Assembly: GCA_021464245.1 (NCBI GenBank)
Contig: JADCRB010000030.1
Coordinates: forward strand, 1,825,376-1,889,375
Origin: Carallia brachiata
Taxonomy: Eukaryota > Streptophyta > Magnoliopsida > Malpighiales > Rhizophoraceae
Reading direction: 5' to 3'
DNA: 64,000 nucleotides
Shown: one piece after another, positions 24,885 through 37,111 of the stretch
How positions within the stretch are numbered: position 1 is the stretch's first letter
How the letters are laid out: every line of letters starts with the position of its first letter
Position numbers and translations under genes: made by a program
The notes under the pieces: generated by a model
Told to the model about the DNA's origin: nothing
Databases searched by the model: none
Seen by the model: the letters and a program-made list of their open reading frames with translations, nothing else

Positions 24885-26320
24885 GATGATTCTTGTTCAC
24901 TAAAATACTTTAATTAAATAATACACAGAATTGAAGGAACATAAAATTTTAATATGGTTGGGCCGAATAGCCTAGATTCACAGGTGGAGTGGACCACTAA
25001 AAAAATTTCATTTTGTAGGTAACAGAAAATTTTACTGACAATAGATTATGCAAGCTGTATCCAAATTATACGCAGAGTGTAAATATCTTGATAGAGCCAA
25101 TACTGTCTCTGACACGCTTGCTCTTACTCTCAAACTTAAGATGGATGAACTCACTTGATGCCCGTGCGGTTCAATGCTCAAAAGCATTACTCCTTATTTT
25201 ATAGCTGCAATATGGTGCGAAAGAGGCAGCGTGTTGGCCGGCGACTTGCCAAAATATTTCCGAAAAAGATTTCATGGAATCTCACGGTATCACGTCTGTA
25301 AAGGGACAAAAGAGACGGCCTAATTTATTGAATTTGTATAATTAAGACATTAAGGTCAGTAGTTGCACAATTCAGGTTTTTGTTTTTTAATGTATGATCA
25401 CAATTAATTACGAAAATCACAACTTTCAAATAATAATGCAGCATAAATGCGCAGCTACAACATTGATTGGGAGTGGGGCTTCATTTTTGGGTGATTATAA
25501 TCTTCAGTGCAGTTTCTTTTGGCGACTCAGTGGTTAAGTGTTTTATGAGTGTTTTTTGATTTGTCTAGTGAGGTCAGCAGAATTTTTTGGCTTGTAACCT
25601 AGATTGTTGCATCTTTTACAAAGATATTATGAATAATATTATAATTGCCTTCCATTGCGTTCGCATAATAACTCTTTGAATGGAAAAAAACCAATCAGTC
25701 TCACTCACCACCAAGAAAAAGCTATTACCAAAAAGTCTTTCAAATTCCAGTTTATTCAAATTTTTTATAAAATTTAGAATTTAATTCCAATGTGAAAAAA
25801 AAAATCACGAAAGTGGCTATAATTTCATAATTGCCATCATATCTTGTTGTTATGCTTTGTTCACATAAACACATTTTCCTTTTTTTTTTTTTTTTTTGTT
25901 TTGTTGGTAAATTCCTAGAGATTGTTTCCCTATATTGATGTTGGCTTTACAATGTTATTAGCCCGTTAGCTCCTTGTTTTTGTCGATGTTTCTTGTAGAC
26001 AGCTGAAGGCATCTGACACTCTTTTTGCAGTCATGAATTTGGTAATGACGTGAATTAAAATATCTACTGGCCAACTAAGTTTGAATCGACAAAGCCGGCC
26101 TGTATTTTAATTCCATCAGATAATAGAAAACAAATTGTACTAGTGTTTGCCTGTTTGCCACAAAGAATCCTTTTTTTAAAAAAATAATAATAAAGAAATA
26201 TGCTATATATTCATAAATCCTAGCATGCGTTGATGGTATGCTTTGTTTACTTAATCACATTTTCCTTTTTTTTTTAATTTTTTTGGTCGGATATTCTTAG
26301 AGGTTGTTTCTTTATATTGA
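24885..26320. other. Intergenic start of duplicon B
   Basis: No gene. From about 25305 the sequence is collinear with 40365-41460 in duplicon C. The stretch 24900-25300 is unique here and has no recognisable protein. Relative to C, part of the segment around 25620 is missing: the words flanking TGCATCTTTTAC are joined to AAAGATATTATG. Confidence 0.5.
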
Positions 26321-26323
26321 TAT

Positions 26324-29300
26324 CACTACGTCGTATTTAACTTATAGCAACAGTTGTAAACCGCTGCCTAAAGTCTCACAACTGCTGCCTTTTATCTAAG
26401 GCAGCGGTTTTGTGTCCGCTGCATTTGATAGCCGCTGCAATAACTTTTAGGTAGCGGTTTTCAAGTTATAGAAGCGTAAATTAAAACCGCCGCATAAAAG
26501 ATTTATGCAGCTGTTTTTCCGATCAATGGCAGCGGTTTTTGGGAATTTTAAGTAGCAGTTTTAGCGTGAAAACGCATCGATTTTTAATAAAAAGGCAGCG
26601 GTTTCTGACACAAAGGCTGCAGTTTACAGATACAAAGGCAGCGGTTTCCAAACAAAAGGACGACGGTTATTTGACCAAAAACACTGCAATTTTCTAAAAA
26701 ATATCGATATATGATTTTAAATATTACCTTTTAAAACAATTTTTTGAGCATTCAAATAAATATAAAATCTCAAATAGGACGTTTAACTCGTACATTACAA
26801 CAATATATTTATACAAGAATATACAAATTCAAAGATCAAAACCAAAACTTACTAACAACCCATAATTAGTATATTGATAATAACCTAAAAGGTTAAATGG
26901 TATCCATAAGAGAATTACAATCAACTCAAAAGCTTAGACCACAAAATCCTTGCTCATCTTTCATATCATCTTTGACCATCATCATCATCTCTTTCATAAA
27001 GTTTCCGGCACTTTGAACAGATATCGAAGATGGTCACTGAAAATACCAAAAAAAAAGAAAATAATAATATAGAAGAATGGTAGCTACTTGTGCATAAGCA
27101 TGAGCATTTCATTGAACTTTTTTTTTTTTTTTCCTTTTGAGAGCAGAAATAAGTAGTGCTATCTCAGTTGATGAAAAAGTCCCTATTTCCTGAACGCTTG
27201 TCCAAATTAAGTTAAGAACACTTAATGAAACTCTTCTATGCTACTTGTCAGGTCCTAAACCCTATTTTGTTGTTTTAACATGAGTACAACAGTCTAACCA
27301 GTTATTATGGCACATTTTCTCTTTTCTTCATGAAGAATTTTCTCAGTTTAGCAGAAAATACTAATATATAGTTTTCCAAAATTTCAGGATGAAAGCACAT
27401 AGTTATGCTTAATTTATTAATTTATTTTTGCATGGAGATCCACTTACAAACCAACTTAAGGCATCCACTTATGCTTACTTTATTGTAGGAGGCTAATGAA
27501 TGTTTCAGATTTCTTCTACTGATCAGGGCGTATATAAAAAGGGACATTATAACAACCACATCCTACCATCTAAGTGGTTCAAGACATAGGCAACAAGGCA
27601 GCCAGCCACATGCTATCATGTTAGTGTTCATCTATGACGATTTAAAGAGAATGGAAGCAACTTGTGCATAAGCATGAACATTTCATCAAACTAATATTTT
27701 TTTTAGAGCAGGAAAAAGTAGTGCTATCTCAGTTGATCAAAAAGTCCCTACTCCCTGCACTACCTGTGGCTCTGGCCTCACCTACTCAAATTCAAGACCA
27801 AAACAAAAAACAAACCACCCAACTAACAAAAAGAGCACTAGTCAATTTGAACACTTGCATTGCGAAACAATTAATGAGATACCAAAAAATGCCCAATAAG
27901 TCAAAACAACAAAAAGTTCAATTTTCAAATCAAAGTTTTAACTAAAAAAATGCAAAGTTCAAAAGTCAACTCCTAAGTTAATAAGATTAGAGCAAATTCT
28001 CACTGTGATTTGCTAGTGTTGGTATTGCCCTCCATATGTTGATATCCACTCTATGTTGGAAGTGGATGATGCAGTTAATGGTACGGCTTCTCCAGGTTGT
28101 GATCTGGAACTAACCTGGGAAGCTTCCTTCTTCTACTTGTGATTATAATATGTAACTACATGCTGCACATGAAAAATAGCAATAGGCTTAAATACTACAT
28201 AGCAATAGGCTTCATTGTCAACAGTACCCAAGGACTAGACTACTTAAACTTGTGAAGAAAATACAATAACTAGTTTAACGTACCTGGCTAATCAAAAATG
28301 GGTCACGAGTTTCAAAAGCCATGAACTTATTAAGGTTGAAAATGATATTGAAAATACTTCTTGAAAGTTTGCAGCCTTTAACGTCACGTAGCATGATATA
28401 ACTATCATTCTGCATTAAAAGTTAAAAAAAAAAAAACTTAAAAGGTCAAAAACATGAAGATTCCGAATAATGGTGGGTTTCATTGCTAAAGGAAACAACC
28501 CAATAGCCAGGTTAAGCATACACCATCTCCTTTAAAAGCATGGACATATAATCTATTCAATTACCCTAAAGACTTGATCCTCTACCTGTATATAAATAAT
28601 ATTCAAACTACAATGTTAAAGAAACCTCTTAAAGTATTATTTAGCAAAAGATTATAATTCCACCCATCTGAGAAACAACTCTAACCCAACTAATATTTAT
28701 TACTCTACGATTGTAGTTTCAGATTTACCAGAGCAACTAAACACTGAAAATCACAACCACTTTGATGCAAATTCACTGACCTGTAGACTTAGGAATGATC
28801 GTGGTAGTATTGCTGCAGCTTTAGAGATTGCAACTCTTCATTGATTTCAATATTTTGAACACTCATTTCCGAAATATACACAAGCAAGCTCAGACATGCA
28901 AATGAAATCTTAATCAAAATTAGACAGAGAGACTAATTTTCAAAAACAAAAAATCAAACACCTAAGCTGCAAATTTCAGGATGGAATCAAAAATTAAAAT
29001 TAAAAAGAAGACAAAGGAAACCAAAATAAAACAAACAATCAGCTATGCAACCCTAACGACTTCAATCTTTTGGACTTGAGGCGGCAAGTGGTTCGGTAAG
29101 CTTGAAGGCTAAATTTCACATCTGAAGGCATCGAAGATGACAACATTACTGGTGCTGAAACTAGGCTCCAACGGGGACTTCAAGATATTGGCTTAGGCAG
29201 ATCTAGAGACGATACAACAAAATTCGAGTATCGACGGCGAGAAGAGAGAAAAAGACAACAAAAAGAAAAAAACCTTGCAGGTGCGGCTCTTGATGCCGAT

Positions 29301-30013
29301 GTGTCTCAGAGTGCAGCGACCTGCTATGGGAAGCTCTGACGTTGGCCTCAAACTCCAAGTGGTGACATTGAATTGAGGAAGAACGGCAGAATGATCAGGT
29401 GTCTCGGTGGCAGAGGCAGCTCCGATGGGGTCGGCCGGAGGCTTTGGCGCCACCTAACATCGGTTTACCAAGAGCAATTAGAGAGTGAAATGCGAAGATT
29501 TGAGAGCCCTAGAGAGAGAAAAATTATGGAGGTTCTACAAAAAGAGAGGGGTGGCGTGGGTCTGTGGACAGTATTAAGATTAAGCACAGAAATCCACTGC
29601 CAAGAGAGGATCGATCGATTAGCTATTCATTCAGAATTTGATGTTCGAACGACCGATTGAAGGAATGGTAAAGCATAGTGTTTTTGACAAAAAGGTCCAA
29701 AAAAAAAAAAAGATAATGCTCGATCCTTTAAATCGTAAATTTTTATTTTTAGAAAACAAAAATGAAAACCGCTGCTTTGCATCTTATAGAACCGCTGCTT
29801 ATATTTGACTTTAGGCAGCGGTTGACATTAAACCGCTACTTATTAAAGTAGCGGTTGGAACTGTTGCTTTGGAAGCGTTGCATAAGAGTATTTAAAAGAA
29901 TATGTGCAGCAATTTTTAAAACCGCCATTAAAAACCGTTGCATTAGATATTTTAAGCAGCAAGTTTTAAATTCGCCGCTATAAAACCGCTGCTATAAGTC
30001 AAAATAGGTAGTG
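26324..30013. mobile_element. Non-autonomous CACTA (En/Spm) transposon
   Basis: 3690 bp. It begins CACTACGTCGTATTTAACTT and its other end, reversed, begins CACTACCTATTTTGACTTAT; both continue with AGCA. It is flanked by TAT at 26321-26323 and 30014-30016, the 3-bp target duplication of CACTA elements. Duplicon C (about 41450) has the empty site with one TAT. Both subterminal zones (26350-26660 and 29765-29995) carry some twenty copies of GGCAGCGGTTT in both orientations, typical of transposase-binding arrays. No transposase gene was recognised. A roughly 100-bp direct repeat occurs inside at about 27085 and 27655. Confidence 0.88.
29193..29453 (-). other. Short open frame inside the CACTA element
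   Basis: An 86-codon open frame starting MAPKPPADPIGAASATETPD. The surrounding 29040-29660 is clearly more GC-rich than the rest of the element and might be a captured gene fragment. I do not recognise the protein. The hydrophobic tail looks accidental. Confidence 0.2.
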
Positions 30014-31346
30014 TATTGGCTTTACAGTATTATTTACTCAAAAAAATAAAGTAATAATATATATCATAAAAATTATATTATAAAATATTTTAAAATTTAT
30101 AATTATAAAAAAATTATTCACATTTTTAACATTCTTAAATTAAAAAAATTAATAATTATTTTTTATAATTATAAATTTTGAAACATATTCAAATATAATT
30201 TTTTTAATATATATCATTACTCAAAAAAATTATTATCAAGCCGTTAGCTCCTTATCCTTATATTTTTGTCAAGTTCTTTGAAGACAGACAGCTGAAACCA
30301 TTTGATACTCTCTTTGCAGTCTGCAATGTGGAAATGGCGTGAATTAAATATAAAGGGTATCATTAGGGGGTACAGCCGTAGAGGTCCCCAATTCTCTCTA
30401 TCTCCTGTTTTCTTTTTTTCTTTTTTTATTATTTTAAGCGATTATATAAATATGTAATCTATAATACATATAAAATATACAGTTAATTTATTAATTTTTT
30501 TTAATTTAATAAATTTGTTTATAATTCAACGATTTAAATTTTATATGCCAGTTTTGTATCTACCATTATGTACTATATATATATATATATATATATAGGA
30601 GAGAAAGTGGGAGACAGGGAGCCTATGATTGATAATTTTTCAACATCAAACAACCAACTAACTTCAAATTGACAAAGTTTGTGTTTGGTTCCTATTTGTT
30701 GGCCACGAAGAATTTTTACACAACGTAGCAAAAAAAAAAGTTTTATATTACATGTTAAATATCAATTCAATATATAACATTTTGTATATTATATAAAAAT
30801 TCTTTATATTTTGTAGCTACCAAGAGTTTTCTTGTCTTCATCTTTCGACAAGCTATAGACAGAGAAGGCAAAGAATTAATCTTGAAGAATTATCTTTAGA
30901 GATTTGTAAAAAGGAAAGAATAATATAATAAGGTGCGCTGAAAGTAGGAACATTATAACTATAAAAAATTTATAATGAAATATATTAAATATAGGAGTAG
31001 GTTCATATAAAAATTTTTCCGTTAGAAAATTTCGATAGAATCTCGTTAAATGCTCATTTTCTGCCCTCTTTTATTAAGAGAAATTCAAAAACTAAGAAGA
31101 GATTGTTTATATTCTCTGGGAAAAAAAAATAAAAAACTAGCACAATTAATTTTTCTCAATTATCTGAGGAAATAAAACACAAGAAGGAACACAGAAAAAT
31201 AACAAATAATAAATGAGATCTTTAACTATCCCTTAGACTAGTCACACCAAACATATCCACTAGAAGTAGATACAATCGTAGATGGAGGCTTCTCCACAGC
31301 TTGAGCCACCCTTCGATAGAACCCTAGATTGGCTAAAAAAATTAAG

Positions 31347-31940
31347 GGTTAATATTAAAAAATAGCATCACTTTTAAATTTTTTTACAAATTTAAATTTA
31401 ATATGATTTTTAAAAATTAATAAATTTAGTACAGTTTAATTATTTTCTTACAAATTTAGCACAACTTTAACAATTAACAAATTAGTACAATTCAATTATA
31501 TTTTAACAAATATAACACATGTTAGATAAAAATAATCAATTTCCAGTTTGCACATATGACATCTGGAAATTTTAAACTGTATTAGATTTAGAAGTTTAAT
31601 TATTTTTAAGAAATCTAATAAACTGTCAGTTAAAAATAATCGAATTTCCGGTATGCACATATGCACATATGACATTTATAATTTTAAACTCTACTAGATT
31701 TAAACGTAAATGTGTTGTATGTGTATACTAAGGGATTCGGTTACTTTTAACTAGTTATTTTTAACTGATAGCGTATTAAATTTGTAAAAAAATAATTAAA
31801 TTGTGCTAAATTTGTTAATTGTTAAAGGTTGTGTTAGATTTGTAAGAAAATAATTAAATTGTGTTAAATTTGTTAGTTTTTAAAGATGGTACTAGATTTG
31901 TAAAAAAATTTAAAAGTGATGTTATTTTTTAATATTAACC
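31347..31940. mobile_element. Foldback MITE private to duplicon B
   Basis: 594 bp, almost a complete palindrome. The first 45 bases (starting GGTTAATATTAAAAAATAGC) pair with the last 45, which reversed read GGTTAATATTAAAAAATAAC; inner segments such as AACAATTAACAAATT also pair across the centre. The element interrupts GGCTAAAAAA...TCAATACGG, which is continuous in duplicon C (about 42761-42782) and A (about 14394). Possible TAA target duplication at 31343-31345 and 31941-31943 would suit a PIF/Harbinger origin. Confidence 0.8.
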
Positions 31941-32484
31941 TAAAAATCAATACGGAAATTACCTTCACACAATGCATTTTGCATTCTCATACTTGTCCAA
32001 GCAGCCTCAAGCACTCAATTATAATAAAACAATGCAATTATTCTTTCAATTTCTTTGTAAAATTTTGTAGAAGAGTTAACCTCTCATTTATAAATACTTT
32101 TTGGTAACCAGCAAGACATTACTAACTGGTTATTCCCAATATTTGATCAATGATTTTTTTTTTCGATCAATGATTTTAATTGCACTTATGAATTCCCATC
32201 CCTTGCCAAAAAACAAAAAAAAAAAAAGGCGTACACACGGTAGCCTGTCAACTAATCAGGGCCGCTGTCATCGGCATCGCCATTAGTTATGGGCATCGCC
32301 TCATAGTCCATGGGCCTATTCATTTGTACTTTTAGGCATTATTGGATACTCTTGGTCATCGAAACCATTTATATTGTGTGCAATAATGGGCATAGCCCAT
32401 CAGGCTCCAGCGGACTGAGTACCCAAAGTTTCGCCCCAACTTTGTTGCAGCATGAATCCAACACGAGCTCCAGCCGCCAGCTCT

Positions 32485-32533
32485 CGGTTTATTACACTTT
32501 TTTTTTTTTTTTTGATCCAAACGGTTTATTACA
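32485..32533 (-). repeat. Tail-only retro-insertion: T-run plus GATCCAAA between 12-bp repeats
   Basis: CGGTTTATTACA occurs at 32485-32496 and 32522-32533. Between them lie C, 16 T and GATCCAAA. Read on the minus strand this is TTTGGATC followed by the A-run. Duplicons A (about 15703) and C (about 44240) hold one uninterrupted copy. Confidence 0.7.
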
Positions 32534-33435
32534 TTTGTTTTCAATTCAAAGTAGACCGAATTTGAGTTGACGATTGACGTCGCGGCTTCGAATTCCATTA
32601 AAGTCGAGTGATGAGGTTAAAATTACGATTTACCAGTTAATACAAGGTATGTCGTAACTATCAAATTTTTTACGCTATCTTTATGCACAAACTCATAATA
32701 CTCCTAATAAGACTTAGGACAACACTCCTAATTTCTTTTTTTTATCATGAAAAAAAAATTTTGAGGAAATGACGACTTTTCTCATTTAACGCCATCGAGC
32801 TCTGCTAAACTTTTGGATGGTTCCCTGATGTTTCCCAATTTGTTGTTTTTGTTTCCCGATTGGTTTGACAAATAAAATCCCAATACCGTATATATAAGCA
32901 AGAACCCATAGCAAAACCGTCAAAATCGTCCTGATTACAATCTAAGAAAAACGTTGTACGGCCGTCCGTCCGGCTGAAACCAATTTGCCTTTTTCCTCTT
33001 CCATTTTCATACTATTTAGTTTTAAGATTCCATGGTTAGTGTATAAGATTTTAGTATGTGATCCATTAAAAAGTTACTATTTATTAAAGTTTAGCATGTG
33101 ATCCATTATAAAATTTCAATCTAGGTTGACTGATTTTAAATACAGAGGTCATGGTTTCAAAATGTTTTTTGGTCCACTATGATTTCAAAATGTCGTCATC
33201 CTTATTTTTGCATTTGGTTGTAAAATTATACAAGAAGGGCTTGTAATTTAGTCTTAACACTTCCAGCCCAATAAATTTACGAAAGAGGAATGGATTTAAA
33301 ATCTAATTTTTAACCCATTTTTAAATCTCACCTAAACGCCTAATCTTTTGGATTTTCAAAGCCTTTATAAAGAAGTTATGAGTTCTATTGGGCCTCTTGC
33401 TTTGATACCATCGTCTACAAATATATCACATATTA

Positions 33436-33488
33436 ACAATGTTTATTATTTTATCGCTAAAAAAAAAAAGACAATGTTTATTATTTTA
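33436..33488 (+). repeat. Tail-only retro-insertion between 18-bp repeats
   Basis: ACAATGTTTATTATTTTA is found at 33436-33453 and, identical, at 33471-33488. The insert is TCGCT, eleven A and G. Duplicon C has one copy of the site near 45100 without the insert. Confidence 0.7.
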
Positions 33489-34228
33489 ACTAACTATTTG
33501 TGAAAATAGAAACATTATAGTTCAATGCATTAAAAGAAAAAGGAAAATGGACCAAAAAATAAAGAAAAAGGAAAAATGATATGCTCTCCTCAATATTTAG
33601 CGTCATAACTAGTTTGATTTTTACTTTTTTTCTTTTATCAAGAAGTTGATTGTGGATTAACTACACAACAAAATCATTCTCTACTTCCTAATAAATCTCA
33701 ATCACATTTTTCCACTAATTTGTGAAAAAAAAAAAAATTTGTATCCTCTTTATTAAGGAAAACATTTACCACACGAAATAGTAGTCTAACAGTAACTTAA
33801 CGTATTTCTCTTACACTTGACCCAGATTCGAGTCTCGTGGGTAGTGTTCACTACCCTAGTTTCAGATTTATTAATACCATTTGATCGATTTGAGAAGACT
33901 TGTTCAGAACTAATAGTACTCAAATGATGGATCAGTTTTTATAAATTAAGTTGGATCGAGTAGATTAAACAAGAATTATTCAAACTTCTTTTTATATGTT
34001 CGGTAACTAATATATTTACAATCAATCTATTTTTTTATTTTGTAAAAAGAAGGAAAAAACATTTGATGCATGTCCATGTCGATCAAATCATGATCCACCC
34101 ATGTCGATCAAATCATGAATCCACCCTGTCTCCCATGTATAAAGGAATCCTAGTCGTTAAAAAGGCCTCTGCCAGAAGAGGCCAACTCCAATCCGAAAAA
34201 TAGAAATAAAATACTGTGTTTATGATTT

Positions 34229-34477
34229 GAATAAATGTTTATAGCTTGAACAGTTTTGTCAAAATTATTATTTATAATTTAATAATAATTATATGTTATT
34301 CTTTGTCAAAAAAAATAATTATTTTTTATATATTAATAATAATAATAAAATATATAATAAAAATAATAATTTTTTTTAATTTTTGTTATATATTTTATAA
34401 ATATAATTATAAAAAAATTTATTTATTATATTATAAATAATTTTTTAAATAATTTTGTTTACTCATGTAACGAAACA
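34229..34477. mobile_element. AT-rich insertion, possible MITE
   Basis: About 250 bp of nearly pure A/T interrupts a segment continuous in C (about 45845) and A (about 17505). The flanks repeat TTTATG. The ends show weak inverted similarity ending in AAAATTATT. The translated frame in this stretch is low-complexity Ile/Tyr and not a gene. Confidence 0.35.
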
Positions 34478-34560
34478 CTTTATGGCTTTTGATTCAGACA
34501 TACTGCAGATGAACTGAACTGGGCAGGCCGAAAGCAACGTCGATTTGCGTGTTTGCAACA

Positions 34561-35070
34561 ATGTTGTTAAAACCCGCTCGGATTGGTCGGTCCGACCGGT
34601 TTAACCGGCGACCGGCTAAAGGTTCGAGCCGGTTTATAGCTACAGTTACCCCTTAATTCGGATCGGTCAAAACCGGTTTGGACCGGTCAAAAATCGGTGA
34701 AAACCGGTCAAAAATCAGACCCGGTTCAACCGGTTCAAACCGGGTATAAAAGTTTTATAAATTATAATTTGATCCCAATATTTATTTAAATTATAATTTG
34801 AGTTTTAAATTTAATTAAAAATTTTAATTTAGTCCTAAATTTATCAAAACTTTCAATTTAGTCCTAAATTTATCAAAATTTTTAATTTAATCCTTAAAAA
34901 TTAAAAAAGTAATATTTAATAATCATGTATAACTATTATTTTTTTAAATTATTTTTATAAATATATATATTAATAAATATCGGTTCAAATACCGGTTCGA
35001 CCGGTTGAACCGATTGAACTTTAACCCACTTATGTTTTCGATTCGATGACCGGTCTGATTCTGACAACAT
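34561..35070. mobile_element. hAT-like element, AACCGG-rich family, copy 2
   Basis: 510 bp. Terminal inverted repeats are ATGTTGTTAAAACC and, reversed from the right end, ATGTTGTCAGAATC. Flanking 8-bp repeats are TTGCAACA (34553-34560) and TTACAACA (35071-35078), one mismatch. Duplicon C keeps the empty site GTTTGTAACAGGCTG near 45920. Internal ACCGGTT words link it to the element at 14695. Confidence 0.75.
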
Positions 35071-37111
35071 TTACAACAGGCTGTATGGATTCTAAGAATC
35101 ACGTGGGACAGAAAAACATGAGAAAAAAAGTGGAATGAGAAAAGCATTTTCGCAAGTTTCGTTTTAACTTGAGAGAGAAAATGAATCTGACATACAGGAG
35201 AAACTTTTTCTTCAAGTTGTGCTTTCCATTCTCGCCAATTTGGTGAGAAAGATGACAAAACAATATACTTTTTCTGAAATTACATCATTAACCTTATTAA
35301 CAATGACAATGAATAGAGTTTGTGGTGTGTCCAAAGAGTTTGACATTCATTTCGTTCAGTTTGATGTTTTGAGCTCTTCCCACTTTTTTAGTTTGTTTTA
35401 TGATTTTACAAATAATAGAGAAATGAAATATATATATTAATTTGTACAAGGGCAAAATTATTATTTAATATATATAATTTTTTTATAACCTATTTTTAAC
35501 TTATCAAAGCCGTTTTTTTACTCATTATTTTTCAAGTTCAAGTCTGGGATGCTGCAAACATTGGAAATCTCTACTTCGTTGGATTTTGGACTTGTTGTGT
35601 TCTACTTCAAAACTTCTTAATATTATAATTGAATGGGAATATCGTTTGGACTTGGTAGTGCTTAGGTAGTGGATATTTTTCATAGAAGCTGGTTAAACGA
35701 GAATAACATCACTGACCTTAGTCTTAATGCACATGTGTGATGATTTATCCACCTGTGATGTACTTTTTTTTGATAAAAATATTATACCTACAATTATTAT
35801 TGGAAGTGGTAGTTTGATGGTAATTCAGTATTTTTCCTTCAATTTTAATTCAGGTTTGAGTTTACTCATTGATGCTTCCCCTGAATTAGCTTCCTCTAAA
35901 TTAAAAAAGAGATTTAAATGTGTGCACAATGTTAAATTTTAAATTCATTAAGACAGCAGTTAGATTTAAAAAAACTTATTTGCGTCTAACAGTACTCTAA
36001 TAATATAATGTTAACGAAAAATTTCTAACTTTTCAATTTATAAATATGATAGATAACGTAACTACAATATACTTTCTTTTATTAAAAAAAATTATACCCA
36101 AAATAACGGATATTCTCTATTTCTCCGTCCTTGCAGACTGGCGACAAATGTGTGCAACTAAATTGTCACAAGCCACGACAGGCATGCATAAAGAATGCAT
36201 CAATTCTTATTGGAAAAAAAGCATCAATTCTTATTAAAAAAATTAAGTAGAAACATTTAAATAATAATAAAATAATATAAATTATTATATTATTAAAATT
36301 TTTTAAAAATAAAATATTTGATACTATTTATAAATTTGATATTTAAAATTAATTACTTAATAAAGTTCTAATTACAAATCAACGGCTCCTACATGGGAAA
36401 AACCAAAAAGGAGCGTGGTCTACTCAGCACAAATAAACCCTATTTTAAAAGCCTGCCTCAAAAGCTTTACTATGACCCCTCATCAGCGTTTCATTCGTTC
36501 ATTTGTAGATAATACTTTTTTTTTTCTAATAAAAAAAAGAGATGCAGGACGTGTCATATAATAGAAGGAAAATTAAAAAAAAATATATAATTTTATTAAG
36601 AACACATAAATACATAATGATGTGAGCGTCTAATGGTTAAATTAAAAAAATAAATTATTAAATATTATTAAATAAATTATACACTTTCTTATACTTTATT
36701 AAAAATAAGTTAGGCAGTAATGTTTGATGGTTAAATTTTAAAAAAAATTATTAAATATTATTAAATAAATTATACATTATCTTATACTCTATTAAAAATA
36801 AACTAAGTAGCAATGATCGTAACAAAACCATAGCAATTTTGTGATGAAAAAAATTAGTTACATATGGACACACATCCACTAATCTCGGAAAAGAGACGTC
36901 TTTGAGGTATACAATGTACTTCGTTGGCTGGCTAATATTGACTTCTGTGTCAAGTGTCATATCCAAAGCTATAGCCTTGCCTAGCTTAGCCTTTTTTCAC
37001 GCGTCCAGGAGAGCTTTGTGAGTTGAGACAGGCTCACACTGAAAACATCGTATACATCCACCTTCTCCTTCATCTTTCAGCTCTCAAAACTCTGCAACTT
37101 TGCTCATAATA

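Larger units (their letters stand above)
30017..37111. repeat. Duplicon B: non-coding block upstream of AAA gene 2
   Basis: Collinear with 41460-48448 of C and 11000-21117 of A. B-specific events are the foldback MITE at 31347, tail-only insertions at 32485 and 33436, an AT-rich insertion near 34229-34477 and the hAT-like element at 34561. A short (TA)n run lies near 30580. No protein-coding gene was recognised. Confidence 0.7.

Noticed and set aside
32145..32177. GATCAATGATTTT repeated around a T-run
   Set aside because: Insert is only seven bases and can be explained by a 20-bp tandem duplication; not counted with the stronger cases.
34246..34440. 64-codon open frame of Ile/Tyr/Lys
   Set aside because: Near-pure AT sequence; frame is chance.
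36197..36235. 15-bp direct repeat around GG plus seven A in duplicon B
   Set aside because: Duplicon C has the G/A-run without the second repeat, so a local tandem duplication explains it better than a tail insertion.
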